A DNA stretch of 64,000 bases from JAQUCI01 sp964553255 (GCA_964553255.1 CAZKJS010000003.1:1-64000); one strand, 5' to 3'; shown: positions 1-8,891, counted from the stretch's first letter. Program-made: numbers and translations. Notes: a model not told the origin generated them from the letters alone.

Positions 1-123
1 AAAATCTTCTCATGTCATCTAACTCATTGTAAATAAAACTATTGCAGTTCCCGTGCATTTTATACTTTTTTAATATTTTATTGTGTTTATCGTATTATAG
101 CGTTTATTTTATTCTTATGAACA

Positions 124-156
124 TAAAAAATCGTAAGTATTCATAACTTACGATTT
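124..156 (-). terminator. Intrinsic terminator of the hydrogenase operon
   Basis: An 11-bp perfect stem (128-138 with 146-156, 7-nt loop) is followed on the minus strand by a run of six T. It lies 11 nt after the hydrogenase stop, so it should end the rex-adhE-hydrogenase transcript. The first 123 bases hold no gene that I can see. Confidence 0.85.
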
Positions 157-166
157 GAAGTAACTA

Positions 167-1588
167 TTATTTAATGACGCTTATTGCTTCACTTATTGTT
201 TTCTCATATGCTTGTTTTCCGTATTTATCGACATCAGCTTTATTCTTAGGACCATGAGTCAAGCATCCTGCTCCATTAATACAACCATCTACACAAGCCA
301 TACCTTCAATGAAATTACCATCAAGCATATTTTTTGAAGCTTTCAATAAAGCTTTCTTACATTCTTCAATACCATCACATACGACTGGTTTAAACGCAAA
401 GTCGATTTGTTGTTCATTTAGCGCCTGCTTTATCGCATCACTAAGACCCCCACTACGAGCAAAGATACGACCATAGTAAGAAGCGTTATCCAATACATCT
501 TCACTTAAAGAATCAAGTGGGATACTTAAACTATCAAATAGAGCTTGAAGTTCTTCAAAGGTTAAAACACTATTAACATACGAATTAACTTCCGGTTTTT
601 GAAATTCCATCTTTTTAGCAGTACATGGACCAATAAATACTACTTTGGCGTTTTTATCGTTTTCTTTAATGAATTTAGCGATTATCGCCATAGGTGAAAG
701 ATTATGAGATATATGCTTTTTAAGTTCAGGAAAGGCTTTTGTAACATAACTAACATATGCCGGACAACATGAACTACTCAAAAATTTCTTCTCAGCTAAT
801 TCTTGTGCCTCCAGATAAGCAGCTAGATCAGCGCCTAGCGCTGCTTCTACAACGCTGTAAAATCCAAGTTGCTTTAAGCCACTAACAACCTGGCCAAGGC
901 TAACATAACTAAACTGGCTGGCAATAGATGGTGCTACAACCGCATACACTTTATAGTCTTTATTATTATTACTATTCTTTATCAGTTCAATAACATCAAG
1001 AATAAAAGAGCGATCTGTTATAGCTCCAAATGGACATTGATAAACACAAGCACCACAAGCGATACATTTTTCATCATCAATTACTGCCTTTTTATCTTGA
1101 TCCATTGATATTGCTTTAACTTTACAAGCTTTCTCACATGGTCTTTGATAGTTTGCGATCGCATTATAGGGACATGCTTTAGCACATAGTCCACATTCTA
1201 CACATTTAGACTTATCAATATGGGCTTTTTGTTGCGCATCAAAGGTTATTGCCCCTTTAAAACAAGCAGAAGCACAATAATGAGCAATGCAACCACGACA
1301 TGAAGGTGTTACTTCATAACCACCAACAGGACATTCATCACAAGCGATATCAATCGTTTGTATGACATTATGATGATCTTTAATGCCACCCATTGCCATC
1401 TTGACTCTTTCACTTAAGATTGCTCTTTCTTTATACACACAACAGCGCATCGTTGGTTTATTACCAGAAACAATGTCTTTAGGTATATCTATGATATGTT
1501 CAGTTAAATCCCCCGCAAAACTATGTTTAGCTACTTCTTTTAATACCTGGTATTTTAAATACTGTACTTTTGTATCAAATTTTTTCAT
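167..1588 (-). CDS. Monomeric [FeFe] hydrogenase, catalytic
   Basis: Iron-only hydrogenase that reduces protons with ferredoxin electrons in the cytoplasm (473 aa). The N-terminal part has a Cys-rich stretch near residues 83-109, then two [4Fe-4S] ferredoxin motifs (C129/132/135/139 and C175/178/181/185). The C-terminal H-cluster domain keeps all signatures: L1 SSCCPAY at 272-278, L2 PCTAKKMEF at 321-329 and L3 with C432 and C436. All four H-cluster ligands (C275, C322, C432, C436) and the proton-path Cys C274 are present, so it should be active. The layout resembles the group B monomeric hydrogenases of clostridia; that subgroup is inference. GAGGG lies 8 nt before the ATG. It is the last gene of the Rex-controlled operon, 9 nt after the PP2C gene. 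The maturases HydEFG are not in this window. Confidence 0.92.
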   Translation of the reverse strand: MKKFDTKVQYLKYQVLKEVAKHSFAGDLTEHIIDIPKDIVSGNKPTMRCCVYKERAILSERVKMAMGGIKDHHNVIQTIDIACDECPVGGYEVTPSCRGCIAHYCASACFKGAITFDAQQKAHIDKSKCVECGLCAKACPYNAIANYQRPCEKACKVKAISMDQDKKAVIDDEKCIACGACVYQCPFGAITDRSFILDVIELIKNSNNNKDYKVYAVVAPSIASQFSYVSLGQVVSGLKQLGFYSVVEAALGADLAAYLEAQELAEKKFLSSSCCPAYVSYVTKAFPELKKHISHNLSPMAIIAKFIKENDKNAKVVFIGPCTAKKMEFQKPEVNSYVNSVLTFEELQALFDSLSIPLDSLSEDVLDNASYYGRIFARSGGLSDAIKQALNEQQIDFAFKPVVCDGIEECKKALLKASKNMLDGNFIEGMACVDGCINGAGCLTHGPKNKADVDKYGKQAYEKTISEAISVIK

Positions 1589-1597
1589 CTTTATCCC

Positions 1598-2758
1598 TCA
1601 ATTGTACGTTATCGAAACAATCTTTCCCATTTGTCTTAGATTTATTGCGACGTTTTCAACAATACGCATTTTCATATTTATATCAATCGGTAAGCTTTGA
1701 TGGGCAATATTGATGCTTTGACCAACAAAGAAGTTGATATGAGTTGCCTTTTCAAACATCATATCTGCTAATAGTGAGGCCCCATCTTTAGCAACATAAC
1801 GTTTATCCTTTAAACTATCAACTGCTAAATAATCTTCAGATAACATTAGTAACTTTCTTAAAGTTAAGACCCCTTCAGTAGTAAGATCAATACCATCAAT
1901 ATAACCAATTGGTGGTACATCTTTATCAGGATAATCAAATAGTGTCTTAACATCCTTATTTAAGTAGCGAGCTACGATCTGTGAGCTGGTACCACCACAT
2001 ACGATCTTTTTATGATCATTAGCTAAAAAAGCTGAGACATGATAATTATCCTTCTCTTTATCAATTGGTGGTCCTACCATTAAATCAACTTTTAGTGTTT
2101 CTCTTATTCTAACCACCGCGATCGTTGTATCATCCCCTGGTTTATTAAGATAAAGATCATTACAAGCTATAGCTACCAAACAAGCAAGTGCACGAGCACT
2201 GATATCATCAGTAAAAGCACTCTGTATATATGCTTTGATATCGATACGATCCCAACCAAAGTTTAATGTTGAACCAACCCCTGCATGAATAGCACCATCA
2301 CTCATGATCAAGATATAATCATCACTTTCAAGTTTTAATCTACTTTTATATACCCGCTTATTCATGATCGTCAAACATTCACGGTCAAAATCTTGGCATT
2401 TACCTTTATGAACAATGATCGCTTGTGGATTATCAAACTCAAACAGATACCCCTCACCATTATTATCAATATGAACGATTGAAAAAGTCGAATAAGCAAT
2501 CTTTCTAACTTTACATATCGGTAATGATTGGATGATCGTTTCAATGCACTCATCAATACTTATTTGATTAGCTATCATCGTACATAGGATCTTTGATGTT
2601 AGAGTAGCTAAAATGTTAGCCTTAACACCACTTCCTAAACCATCAGCTAGAACTAATGTGATTTGATCATCCTTGATAATTGTCTCAACTTTATCACCAC
2701 ACAACTCTTCATCTTTTTTATTGATTGAGGTATAACCTGTTTCAAGATACAGACTCAT
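1598..2758 (-). CDS. SpoIIE/PP2C-type protein phosphatase
   Basis: Metal-dependent serine/threonine phosphatase of the PP2C/SpoIIE class (386 aa). Metal-binding motifs are visible: GDKVE near residue 21, ADGLGSG at 38-44, SDGAIHAG near 153 and DDTTIAVV near 209. No membrane segment or sensor domain is seen, and the C-terminal 150 residues are a family-specific extension of unknown role. The start overlaps the stop of the sensory hydrogenase by one base (TAATG), which implies translational coupling. PP2C genes beside PAS-bearing group C hydrogenases are a known clostridial arrangement. The inferred job is to dephosphorylate a target in response to the hydrogenase sensor; the target cannot be read from the sequence. 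It is not sporulation SpoIIE itself, which is longer and has ten N-terminal membrane helices. Confidence 0.88.
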   Translation of the reverse strand: MSLYLETGYTSINKKDEELCGDKVETIIKDDQITLVLADGLGSGVKANILATLTSKILCTMIANQISIDECIETIIQSLPICKVRKIAYSTFSIVHIDNNGEGYLFEFDNPQAIIVHKGKCQDFDRECLTIMNKRVYKSRLKLESDDYILIMSDGAIHAGVGSTLNFGWDRIDIKAYIQSAFTDDISARALACLVAIACNDLYLNKPGDDTTIAVVRIRETLKVDLMVGPPIDKEKDNYHVSAFLANDHKKIVCGGTSSQIVARYLNKDVKTLFDYPDKDVPPIGYIDGIDLTTEGVLTLRKLLMLSEDYLAVDSLKDKRYVAKDGASLLADMMFEKATHINFFVGQSINIAHQSLPIDINMKMRIVENVAINLRQMGKIVSITYN

Positions 2759-4452
2759 TAGATCGCTCCATCATTTTGTAACATTTGTTTTAACTTGACT
2801 AAAGCAACCTTAGTTTCTGCTGTTGTCTCACCTAATAATGACGCTATTTCTTGAGCTACACGCATTTGTTTTTTGATTACTTCATCAGTTGTACGTAACG
2901 TTTCAATCTTCATATCCTTTAAGCGATTATCATAATCGGTCTTTTCTGTAATATCCTTAAAGATCGCAAATGATAGATTTTCTTTTTGTAAGTAAATGAT
3001 CGATACTTCAACAAAGGTATTGGTCTTAGCGATATAGTCTTGTTTATGATAAATGTTCTTCTTTTCATTTAACACCACCATAAAATCCGCAATATCATAG
3101 TAATCATAAAGCTTACGACCCTCTACATCTTTATCACTAATCCCAACCATTTCTATTGCTTTCTGGTTAATCTCCACAATATTAAGATCATTATCAACCA
3201 AAATGATACCGTTAGGACTATTTTGAATTATCTCATATGACATTGATTCAGCTCTTTGACGCATGTAAGGAATACACATTTCAATGTCCGCATAACCATT
3301 AGCTACAGCCCACGCTTTTTCTTTACAGCTATCATAACCACAAGCACCACAGTTATACTCATCTTCAGGTTTATTTTTACCTGTTTGACTTAAGATTGCT
3401 CTAATCTGAGCATCACTTGGTTTATATTCTTTGGCTTTGATCGCTTTAAACTCATAAGAAAGATCAATATTATCAATATGTATTGATTGTTCATTAACGT
3501 TATTTTTCTTACTGGCGTAATGTCGTATATCAGCGTTAGCTTTTACCGCTGAACCTTCTTTGATCAAACTACAAGGACCATTGACACATGAGTACTCACA
3601 AGCACTTAACTCCAAAAACATCCCTGATAAGCTATCAATGTTTTCAAGTACTTCACGACATTTATCAATACCATCAACAGCCACAAACTCATAATTATCG
3701 ATATAACCATTAAATGATTTAATGATACCGCGACTTATCGGATAATACTTCGCTTTATTTTGTTCACCATTAGATTCTGTCTGTACTTTGATTTCATCTA
3801 ATTTGATACTAGCTTTCTTAAAGAGTATCGCTAAATCTTCAAACGTCAATACACCATCAATGATACTACTTTGATCCGCTTCCTTTTTCTTAGCGATACA
3901 TGGCCCAATAAAGACAACATGAGCATTTGGATAACGTTTTTTAAGCATCTTAGCATGAGCTACCATTGGTGATACTACTGGAGCAAGATATTTGATAGCT
4001 AAAGGATAATACATGCAGATCATCATATTCACAGCTGGACATGCTGAACTTATGAAGTTCTTATACTTTTGTTTCTGTAGTATTTCTTTATAACTATTAG
4101 TTACACTAGCTGCTCCTACTGCTGTTTCTTCAGCCATCGCAAAACCCAAGCTTCTTAATGCTTGATCCATGACCGCAAAATCGTCAAGTTTAAAACTAGA
4201 TACAAATGAAGGCGCGATACTGGCGATTACCGGACGCTTATCCTGAAGTAATAATTCTATCTTATCAATATCACTATGAACACTCTTAGCGTTTTGTGGA
4301 CACACTGAAGTGCATTTACCACAAAGAATACATCTTTCATATATTATCCGTGCTTGATGATTTACAACCTTGATCGCTTTAACCGGACAATTCCTTAAAC
4401 ACTTATAGCAATCCTTACACATAGAATTCTTAAAATCTAAATAACCTGTCAT
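2758..4452 (-). CDS. Sensory [FeFe] hydrogenase with PAS domain (HsfB-like, group C)
   Basis: Putative H2 or redox sensor (564 aa). Domains in order: two [4Fe-4S] motifs (C12/15/18/22 and C41/44/47/51), an H-cluster domain of about 75-300, a four-Cys Fe-S domain (C368, C371, C376, C393), a PAS domain of about 403-505 and a helical C-terminal tail. The H-cluster signatures differ from catalytic enzymes: L1 is SSACP, so the proton-relay Cys is Ala137, and L3 is SACEYSCVNGPC with C285 and C289; L2 FIGPCIAKKKE is intact. Loss of the relay Cys with gain of a PAS domain is typical of group C sensory hydrogenases. There is no kinase or DNA-binding domain, so output probably goes through the next gene, the PP2C phosphatase, which overlaps its stop. 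Confidence 0.9.
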   Translation of the reverse strand: MTGYLDFKNSMCKDCYKCLRNCPVKAIKVVNHQARIIYERCILCGKCTSVCPQNAKSVHSDIDKIELLLQDKRPVIASIAPSFVSSFKLDDFAVMDQALRSLGFAMAEETAVGAASVTNSYKEILQKQKYKNFISSACPAVNMMICMYYPLAIKYLAPVVSPMVAHAKMLKKRYPNAHVVFIGPCIAKKKEADQSSIIDGVLTFEDLAILFKKASIKLDEIKVQTESNGEQNKAKYYPISRGIIKSFNGYIDNYEFVAVDGIDKCREVLENIDSLSGMFLELSACEYSCVNGPCSLIKEGSAVKANADIRHYASKKNNVNEQSIHIDNIDLSYEFKAIKAKEYKPSDAQIRAILSQTGKNKPEDEYNCGACGYDSCKEKAWAVANGYADIEMCIPYMRQRAESMSYEIIQNSPNGIILVDNDLNIVEINQKAIEMVGISDKDVEGRKLYDYYDIADFMVVLNEKKNIYHKQDYIAKTNTFVEVSIIYLQKENLSFAIFKDITEKTDYDNRLKDMKIETLRTTDEVIKKQMRVAQEIASLLGETTAETKVALVKLKQMLQNDGAI

Positions 4453-4469
4453 GATCTACCTACTTATCC

Positions 4470-4712
4470 TTATTGATTTAAGATGTACTGCTTGAAGAAA
4501 GTATCAATATCATCTTTTAATACATTATGATACTGATCATCGATCGTAATACTTACACCATCTTTTTGACAGTTCCCTAAGCAAAATGTTCCTTTAAGTT
4601 CAATCTCTTCTGTCAAGTTTTCCTTTTTGATCAAAGCTTGAAGTCTTTCAACGATCTCACGTGATCCCTTTAAATGACAAGCACTACCAATACATACCGT
4701 TATCTTTAACAT
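4470..4712 (-). CDS. Thioredoxin-fold [2Fe-2S] ferredoxin (NuoE-like)
   Basis: Small soluble electron carrier (80 aa). C7, C12, C44 and C48 have the spacing of thioredoxin-like [2Fe-2S] ferredoxins and of the NuoE/HydA-subunit cluster. AGGAGG sits 5 nt before the ATG. It lies 17 nt upstream of the sensory hydrogenase and 8 nt after the kinase-fold gene. Such small proteins accompany group C hydrogenase operons and may pass electrons between the sensor and the NADH/ferredoxin pool; the partner is inferred from position only. Confidence 0.88.
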   Translation of the reverse strand: MLKITVCIGSACHLKGSREIVERLQALIKKENLTEEIELKGTFCLGNCQKDGVSITIDDQYHNVLKDDIDTFFKQYILNQ

Positions 4713-4720
4713 AGTTCCTC

Positions 4721-5470
4721 CTATTGATAATCAACTACACCAAGCAGGTGAAGTAGAAACTCTCTTTCTTCAACATTACCACGCACCGATTGGGCTGCCG
4801 CTACGATGGGAATCCATCCTTGTACGTATTTACGTGAGATACTACTCTTTTCACAAAACATATCCAAGTATTGATCAGCTCTTGATACATTACCATCTAA
4901 CCAAAACGTTAAGTAAGTTCTAGCAGCATCAGCAGAAGCATTTCCTTGGGTCGCATGCGACCAGTCAAGAATATAAAGTTTACCATCATCAGCCATCATG
5001 ACATTACTTAAATTATAGTCACCATGACAGAGTTTATTATGATTAGGCTTAGATTGCAAGCTAGTTAATAGATCATATCTGGTTGTTGCATCAATTTTAG
5101 CTTCAAGGATCTTACGATATAATTTATCCTTTAATTTATTTAACAGTGGACTTTTTTGCTTGTGAACCTCAAGTTGTAGATCAACAAACATATTTAAGTA
5201 CTCATCATAGTTTTCAGGATGTTCTAACATTAATTGTGCCAATGTCTTACCTTTTACATACTCTAAGACAATACCAAGCTTTTGATCAAACTGCCTTACT
5301 TCAATGATAAGGGGTATATTAAGATTAGTCTGTTCAACTCGCGCTTGATTTAAAGCTTCATTAAAGATATCAGCTTTATCATATCCCTGTGCAAACAACT
5401 TGATAACTTTATCTTCATGTAAGTAGATAGTCTTTTCGGTTCTTATCGCTATTATTTTTTTAAGCTCCAT
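4721..5470 (-). CDS. APH-fold small-molecule or protein kinase
   Basis: Aminoglycoside-phosphotransferase/choline-kinase-fold protein (249 aa). The catalytic loop is LCHGDYNLSNVM (Brenner-type HGDxxxxN) and the metal-binding aspartate follows in LYILDWSHA. The ATG at 5470 was chosen because AAAGGAG lies 9 nt before it and the adhE stop is 1 nt upstream; in-frame ATGs further 5' (5500, 5491) lie inside adhE and lack this site. Substrate is unknown. Because its neighbours are a PP2C phosphatase and a sensory hydrogenase, it could be the matching kinase, but the fold is also used for choline, sugars and antibiotics. The position inside the Rex operon argues against a plain resistance gene. Confidence 0.75.
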   Translation of the reverse strand: MELKKIIAIRTEKTIYLHEDKVIKLFAQGYDKADIFNEALNQARVEQTNLNIPLIIEVRQFDQKLGIVLEYVKGKTLAQLMLEHPENYDEYLNMFVDLQLEVHKQKSPLLNKLKDKLYRKILEAKIDATTRYDLLTSLQSKPNHNKLCHGDYNLSNVMMADDGKLYILDWSHATQGNASADAARTYLTFWLDGNVSRADQYLDMFCEKSSISRKYVQGWIPIVAAAQSVRGNVEEREFLLHLLGVVDYQ

Positions 5471-5471
5471 C

Positions 5472-8090
5472 TTATTTATCTCCTTTTTCATAAAACGCAT
5501 TTAAATAAATCGTTTTAAGCTCACTCATTAGTGGATAACGGGGATTTGCGCCTGTGCATTGATCATCAAATGCTTGTTCAACCATTTCATCAAGATTTTT
5601 CATAAAGTCAGCTTCATTAACACCATAAGCACTGATCGATGACTTAATACCTATCGCCTTTTTTAATGATTCAATCTTAGCGATCAGTTTAGTCAATTTC
5701 TCTTGATCATCTTTACCCTCAATCTTTAAATAATCCGCAATTTCACCATAACGTCTTAGGGTAAACGGATGATCATATTGGGAGAAACTGCCCATTTTCA
5801 CTGGTACCTCTGATGCGTTGTAACGCATTACCTCACTTATCAACAAAGCATTAGCAACCCCATGTGGTAAATGATGATAACTACCTAATTTATGTGCCAT
5901 CGAGTGACAAATACCAAGGAAAGCATTCGCAAATGCCATTCCCGCAATCGTTGCGGCATTTGCCATCTTTTCTCTTGCTTCAAAATCAGTTTGACCATTA
6001 TCGTAAGCTTTTGGTAAGTATGTAAATATCAATGCGATCGCTTTAAGCGCTAATGCATCAGTATAATCGCTAGCCAACATTGAACCATATGCTTCAATCG
6101 CATGTGTCAATGCATCAATGCCACTAGCCGCCGTTAATGCTTTAGGGGCATCCATCATCATATCAGGATCAACAATGGCCATATGTGGCATTAACTCATA
6201 ATCAGCCAATGGATACTTTAGTCCACTTAAGTCATCGGTAATAACCGCAAACGGGGTTACTTCACTACCAGTACCAGCTGTTGTTGGAACAGCGATAAAG
6301 AATGCTTTTATACCCATTTTAGGGAAATCGTAGACTCTTTTTCTAATGTCCGCAAAACGCATTGCCATATCCATAAAATCAATCGTTGGATGCTCATACA
6401 TGACCCACATGATCTTCGCCGCATCCATTGCACTACCACCACCAAATGCAATGATGCAATCTGGTTCAAATGAAGTCATCATTTTAGCACCAGCAATAGC
6501 ACACCCAAGATTAGGATCAGGATTGACATCATAGAAAGTTGTATGCGTGATATTCAATTGATCGAGTTTATCTGTAAGTACTTTGGTATAACCATTTTTG
6601 TATAAAAAGACATCAGTAACGATAAATACCCTTCTCTTATTTAAGATATTTTTTAGTTCATCAAGTGCGAAAGGTAAACAACCTCTTTTGAAATATACTT
6701 TTGGTGGGGCTTTAAACCATAACATGTTTTCTCTCCTTTCAGCTACTGTTTTAATATTGAGTAAATGTTTAACACCAACATTTTCACTAATAGAATTATT
6801 ACCCCACGAACCACAACCAAGGGTCAGTGATGGATTTAAATAGAAGTTATAAAGATCGCCAATACCACCATGCGAGGCTGGGGTATTAATAAGAATTCGA
6901 CATGTCTTCATACTGTTTTCAAATGCTTGTAATCTTTGTGGTTGCTTGATCGTATCAATGTATATCGCTGCTGTATGACCAAGACCACCATCTTCGATCA
7001 ATTGTTTAGCTTTCTTGATAGCGTCATCAAAATCATTAGCTAGATACATGGCTAAAACAGGAGATAGTTTTTCATGAGCAAACTCTTCACTAAGATCTAC
7101 CCTCTCTACTTCACCAATTAATATCTTTGTCGTTTCAGGTACTTCTATCTCTGCTAACGTTGCTATCTTTACAGCTGATTGACCAACGATCTTCGCATTA
7201 AGGGCATTGTTGATGATCATTGTCTTACGAACTTTTTCTTTTTCTTGCTCGTTTAAAAAGTAACAACCTCTTTTAGTGAATTCCTTTTTTACTTGCTCAT
7301 ATATATTCTTATCAACGATAACAGCCTGTTCAGAAGCACAGATCATACCATTATCGAAAGTCTTGGAATGAATGATCGAGTTGACTGCCATGATGATGTC
7401 AGCACTATCATCGATAATAGCAGGAGTGTTACCAGCACCAACCCCAATAGCTGGTTTGCCACTTGAATATGCGGCCTTTACCATGCCAGGACCACCAGTC
7501 GCCAATATCATATCAACTTCTCTCATGATCACATTAGTCATTTCAAGCGAAGGTACATCAACCCAAGCAATGATGCCATCAGGAGCACCAGCTTTACACG
7601 CTGCTTCAGATAAGATCTTAGCCGCAGCTATCGTCGCTTCTTTAGCACGAGGATGTGGGCTGATGATAATGCCATTACGTGTCTTTAGTGCTAATAATAT
7701 CTTAAATATCGTTGTTGAAGTTGGATTAGTCGTTGGAATGATTGCGCCAACAATACCCAATGGTTGTAGGATCTTACGATAACCCAATGCTTTGTTTTCT
7801 TCTACTACCCCACAGGTAACTGTGTCACGATAGGCATTATAGATATTTTCAGCTGCGTAGTGATTTTTGATCACCTTATCTTCAACAACACCCATGCCAG
7901 TCTCATTTACAGCAAGTTTTGCCAGTTCGATCCGAGCATGATTAGCTGCGATCGCCGCTGCTTTAAAGATCGCATCTACTTGTTTTTGATCAAATTCACT
8001 ATATCTTAACTGGGCAGCTCTAACATCAGCTATCGCCATCATTAATTTTTCGGTTGAATCAACCACTTGTCGTTCTACTTTATTTTTCAT
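5472..8090 (-). CDS. adhE: Bifunctional aldehyde-alcohol dehydrogenase AdhE
   Basis: Reduces acetyl-CoA to acetaldehyde and then to ethanol with two NADH, regenerating NAD+ in fermentation (872 aa, the usual length). The N-terminal half is a CoA-acylating aldehyde dehydrogenase with the nucleophile Cys in ICASEQ near residue 250. The C-terminal half is an iron-dependent alcohol dehydrogenase with GGGSAMDAAK and the metal-site histidines around CHSMAHKLG and HGVANALL. The ATG at 8090 has GAGGAA 7 nt upstream; a longer in-frame extension to 8192 would overlap rex and does not match the family. It follows rex by 13 nt, so it falls under the Rex operator at 8809-8826. AdhE proteins form spirosomes; nothing here contradicts that. 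Confidence 0.97.
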   Translation of the reverse strand: MKNKVERQVVDSTEKLMMAIADVRAAQLRYSEFDQKQVDAIFKAAAIAANHARIELAKLAVNETGMGVVEDKVIKNHYAAENIYNAYRDTVTCGVVEENKALGYRKILQPLGIVGAIIPTTNPTSTTIFKILLALKTRNGIIISPHPRAKEATIAAAKILSEAACKAGAPDGIIAWVDVPSLEMTNVIMREVDMILATGGPGMVKAAYSSGKPAIGVGAGNTPAIIDDSADIIMAVNSIIHSKTFDNGMICASEQAVIVDKNIYEQVKKEFTKRGCYFLNEQEKEKVRKTMIINNALNAKIVGQSAVKIATLAEIEVPETTKILIGEVERVDLSEEFAHEKLSPVLAMYLANDFDDAIKKAKQLIEDGGLGHTAAIYIDTIKQPQRLQAFENSMKTCRILINTPASHGGIGDLYNFYLNPSLTLGCGSWGNNSISENVGVKHLLNIKTVAERRENMLWFKAPPKVYFKRGCLPFALDELKNILNKRRVFIVTDVFLYKNGYTKVLTDKLDQLNITHTTFYDVNPDPNLGCAIAGAKMMTSFEPDCIIAFGGGSAMDAAKIMWVMYEHPTIDFMDMAMRFADIRKRVYDFPKMGIKAFFIAVPTTAGTGSEVTPFAVITDDLSGLKYPLADYELMPHMAIVDPDMMMDAPKALTAASGIDALTHAIEAYGSMLASDYTDALALKAIALIFTYLPKAYDNGQTDFEAREKMANAATIAGMAFANAFLGICHSMAHKLGSYHHLPHGVANALLISEVMRYNASEVPVKMGSFSQYDHPFTLRRYGEIADYLKIEGKDDQEKLTKLIAKIESLKKAIGIKSSISAYGVNEADFMKNLDEMVEQAFDDQCTGANPRYPLMSELKTIYLNAFYEKGDK

Positions 8091-8103
8091 AGCTTCCTCT
8101 TTT

Positions 8104-8739
8104 CTATAATATTTCATCCAATCGGCCGGAAAGTTCGGCCAAAGACGCTGATAAATCTTCTTGTTTGATAACGATCGTTGCTGGTAAATCAAGCTTTATT
8201 GGTGCCCAGTTCCATATGGCTTTTATACCAGAGGCAACCATCATCTCTGCTATTTCTTGGGCTACTTCTTTTGGTACTGTTAAGATACCTATATGAATAT
8301 TTAATCGTTTAACTAAGTCAGTGAATTTTGTCATTGGTAAGATTTTTTTACCTGATACTATTTCAATACTTTGATCAACATCAAATCCAACGACGATATT
8401 CAAACCATAATTCGTAAACCCTTCATAAGATAATAGTGCTTTACCAAGCTTGCCACATCCAACCACTACCGCATCCTTTTTGTTGTTGTAGCCTAGAAAG
8501 GTTTCAATATCAGCGATCAATGAGTCTAGATGATATCCTAACTTAGGTTTACCTTCAATGATCTTAGCAATAGCTAAATCCTTTTTCACGACCATTGGAC
8601 TTAACTGCATTTTTTCAGCGATCACTGATGAAGACATAAAGCTAACACCTTTCTGTTTTTCATCTTTTAGAAATCGCAGATAATCAGGTAACCTTCTTAA
8701 AGATGTCAATGAAATGTTGTTATTCTTACTCTTGTTCAT
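8104..8739 (-). CDS. rex: Redox-sensing transcriptional repressor Rex
   Basis: NADH/NAD+-sensing repressor (211 aa, normal length). The N-terminal winged helix covers about residues 8-80 (LPDYLRFL, SSSVIAEKMQLSPMVVKKDL) and is followed by a Rossmann domain with VVGCGKLGKAL and the dimer-swapped C-terminal helix. Rex leaves its operator when NADH is high, which de-represses NADH-consuming fermentation genes. Here it heads the operon that it should control and has an operator over its own promoter. AAAGGA lies 5 nt before the ATG. Confidence 0.95.
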   Translation of the reverse strand: MNKSKNNNISLTSLRRLPDYLRFLKDEKQKGVSFMSSSVIAEKMQLSPMVVKKDLAIAKIIEGKPKLGYHLDSLIADIETFLGYNNKKDAVVVGCGKLGKALLSYEGFTNYGLNIVVGFDVDQSIEIVSGKKILPMTKFTDLVKRLNIHIGILTVPKEVAQEIAEMMVASGIKAIWNWAPIKLDLPATIVIKQEDLSASLAELSGRLDEIL

Positions 8740-8752
8740 GCCATCCTTTCTA

Positions 8753-8773
8753 ATCGATATATTTTATATCGAT
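8753..8773. promoter_or_regulatory. Perfect 9-3-9 inverted repeat in the rex leader
   Basis: The half-site ATCGATATA is repeated as its exact inverse after TTT. It lies between the -10 box (8787-8792) and the rex ribosome binding site (near 8745), so it is transcribed. It may be a second operator or an mRNA hairpin that affects translation or stability; the sequence alone does not decide. It does not match the Rex consensus. Confidence 0.5.
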
Positions 8774-8786
8774 ACTTACAATGGTC

Positions 8787-8826
8787 ATTATATAGACGTC
8801 AATATCGCTTGTCAATATTTTCACAA
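8787..8826 (-). promoter_or_regulatory. rex-adhE-hydrogenase promoter with Rex operator
   Basis: On the minus strand TTGACA (8810-8815) and TATAAT (8787-8792) are separated by exactly 17 nt, a perfect sigma-A promoter. TTGTCAATATTTTCACAA at 8809-8826 matches the Rex consensus TTGTGAA-N4-TTCACAA at 13 of 14 defined bases and covers the -35 box. Occupied Rex would therefore block polymerase directly. Confidence 0.9.
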
Positions 8827-8863
8827 GTAATATTTAAACTTGAAAACGCTTAGATAAAAATAA

Positions 8864-8891
8864 AAGCGCTTACTATTTTTAATAAGCGCTT
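8864..8891 (-). terminator. Hairpin, probable terminator facing left
   Basis: Two copies of the palindromic octamer AAGCGCTT form a 9-bp stem with a 10-nt loop (8864-8872 and 8883-8891). On the minus strand it is followed by TTTTATTTTTAT, so it may stop minus-strand transcripts coming from the 9113-9535 gene before the rex promoter. It could also be a protein site, since each arm is itself palindromic. Confidence 0.5.

Noticed and set aside
1598..2758. Sporulation protein SpoIIE
   Set aside because: It lacks the ten N-terminal membrane helices and lies in a hydrogenase operon, so only the PP2C domain is shared.
5471..5500. Longer N-terminus for the kinase gene
   Set aside because: The extra codons lie inside adhE and the AAAGGAG site points to the ATG at 5470.
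7372..7782. Open frame of 136 codons on the plus strand
   Set aside because: It is fully antisense to adhE, has no ribosome binding site and no recognisable domain; a shadow of the real gene.
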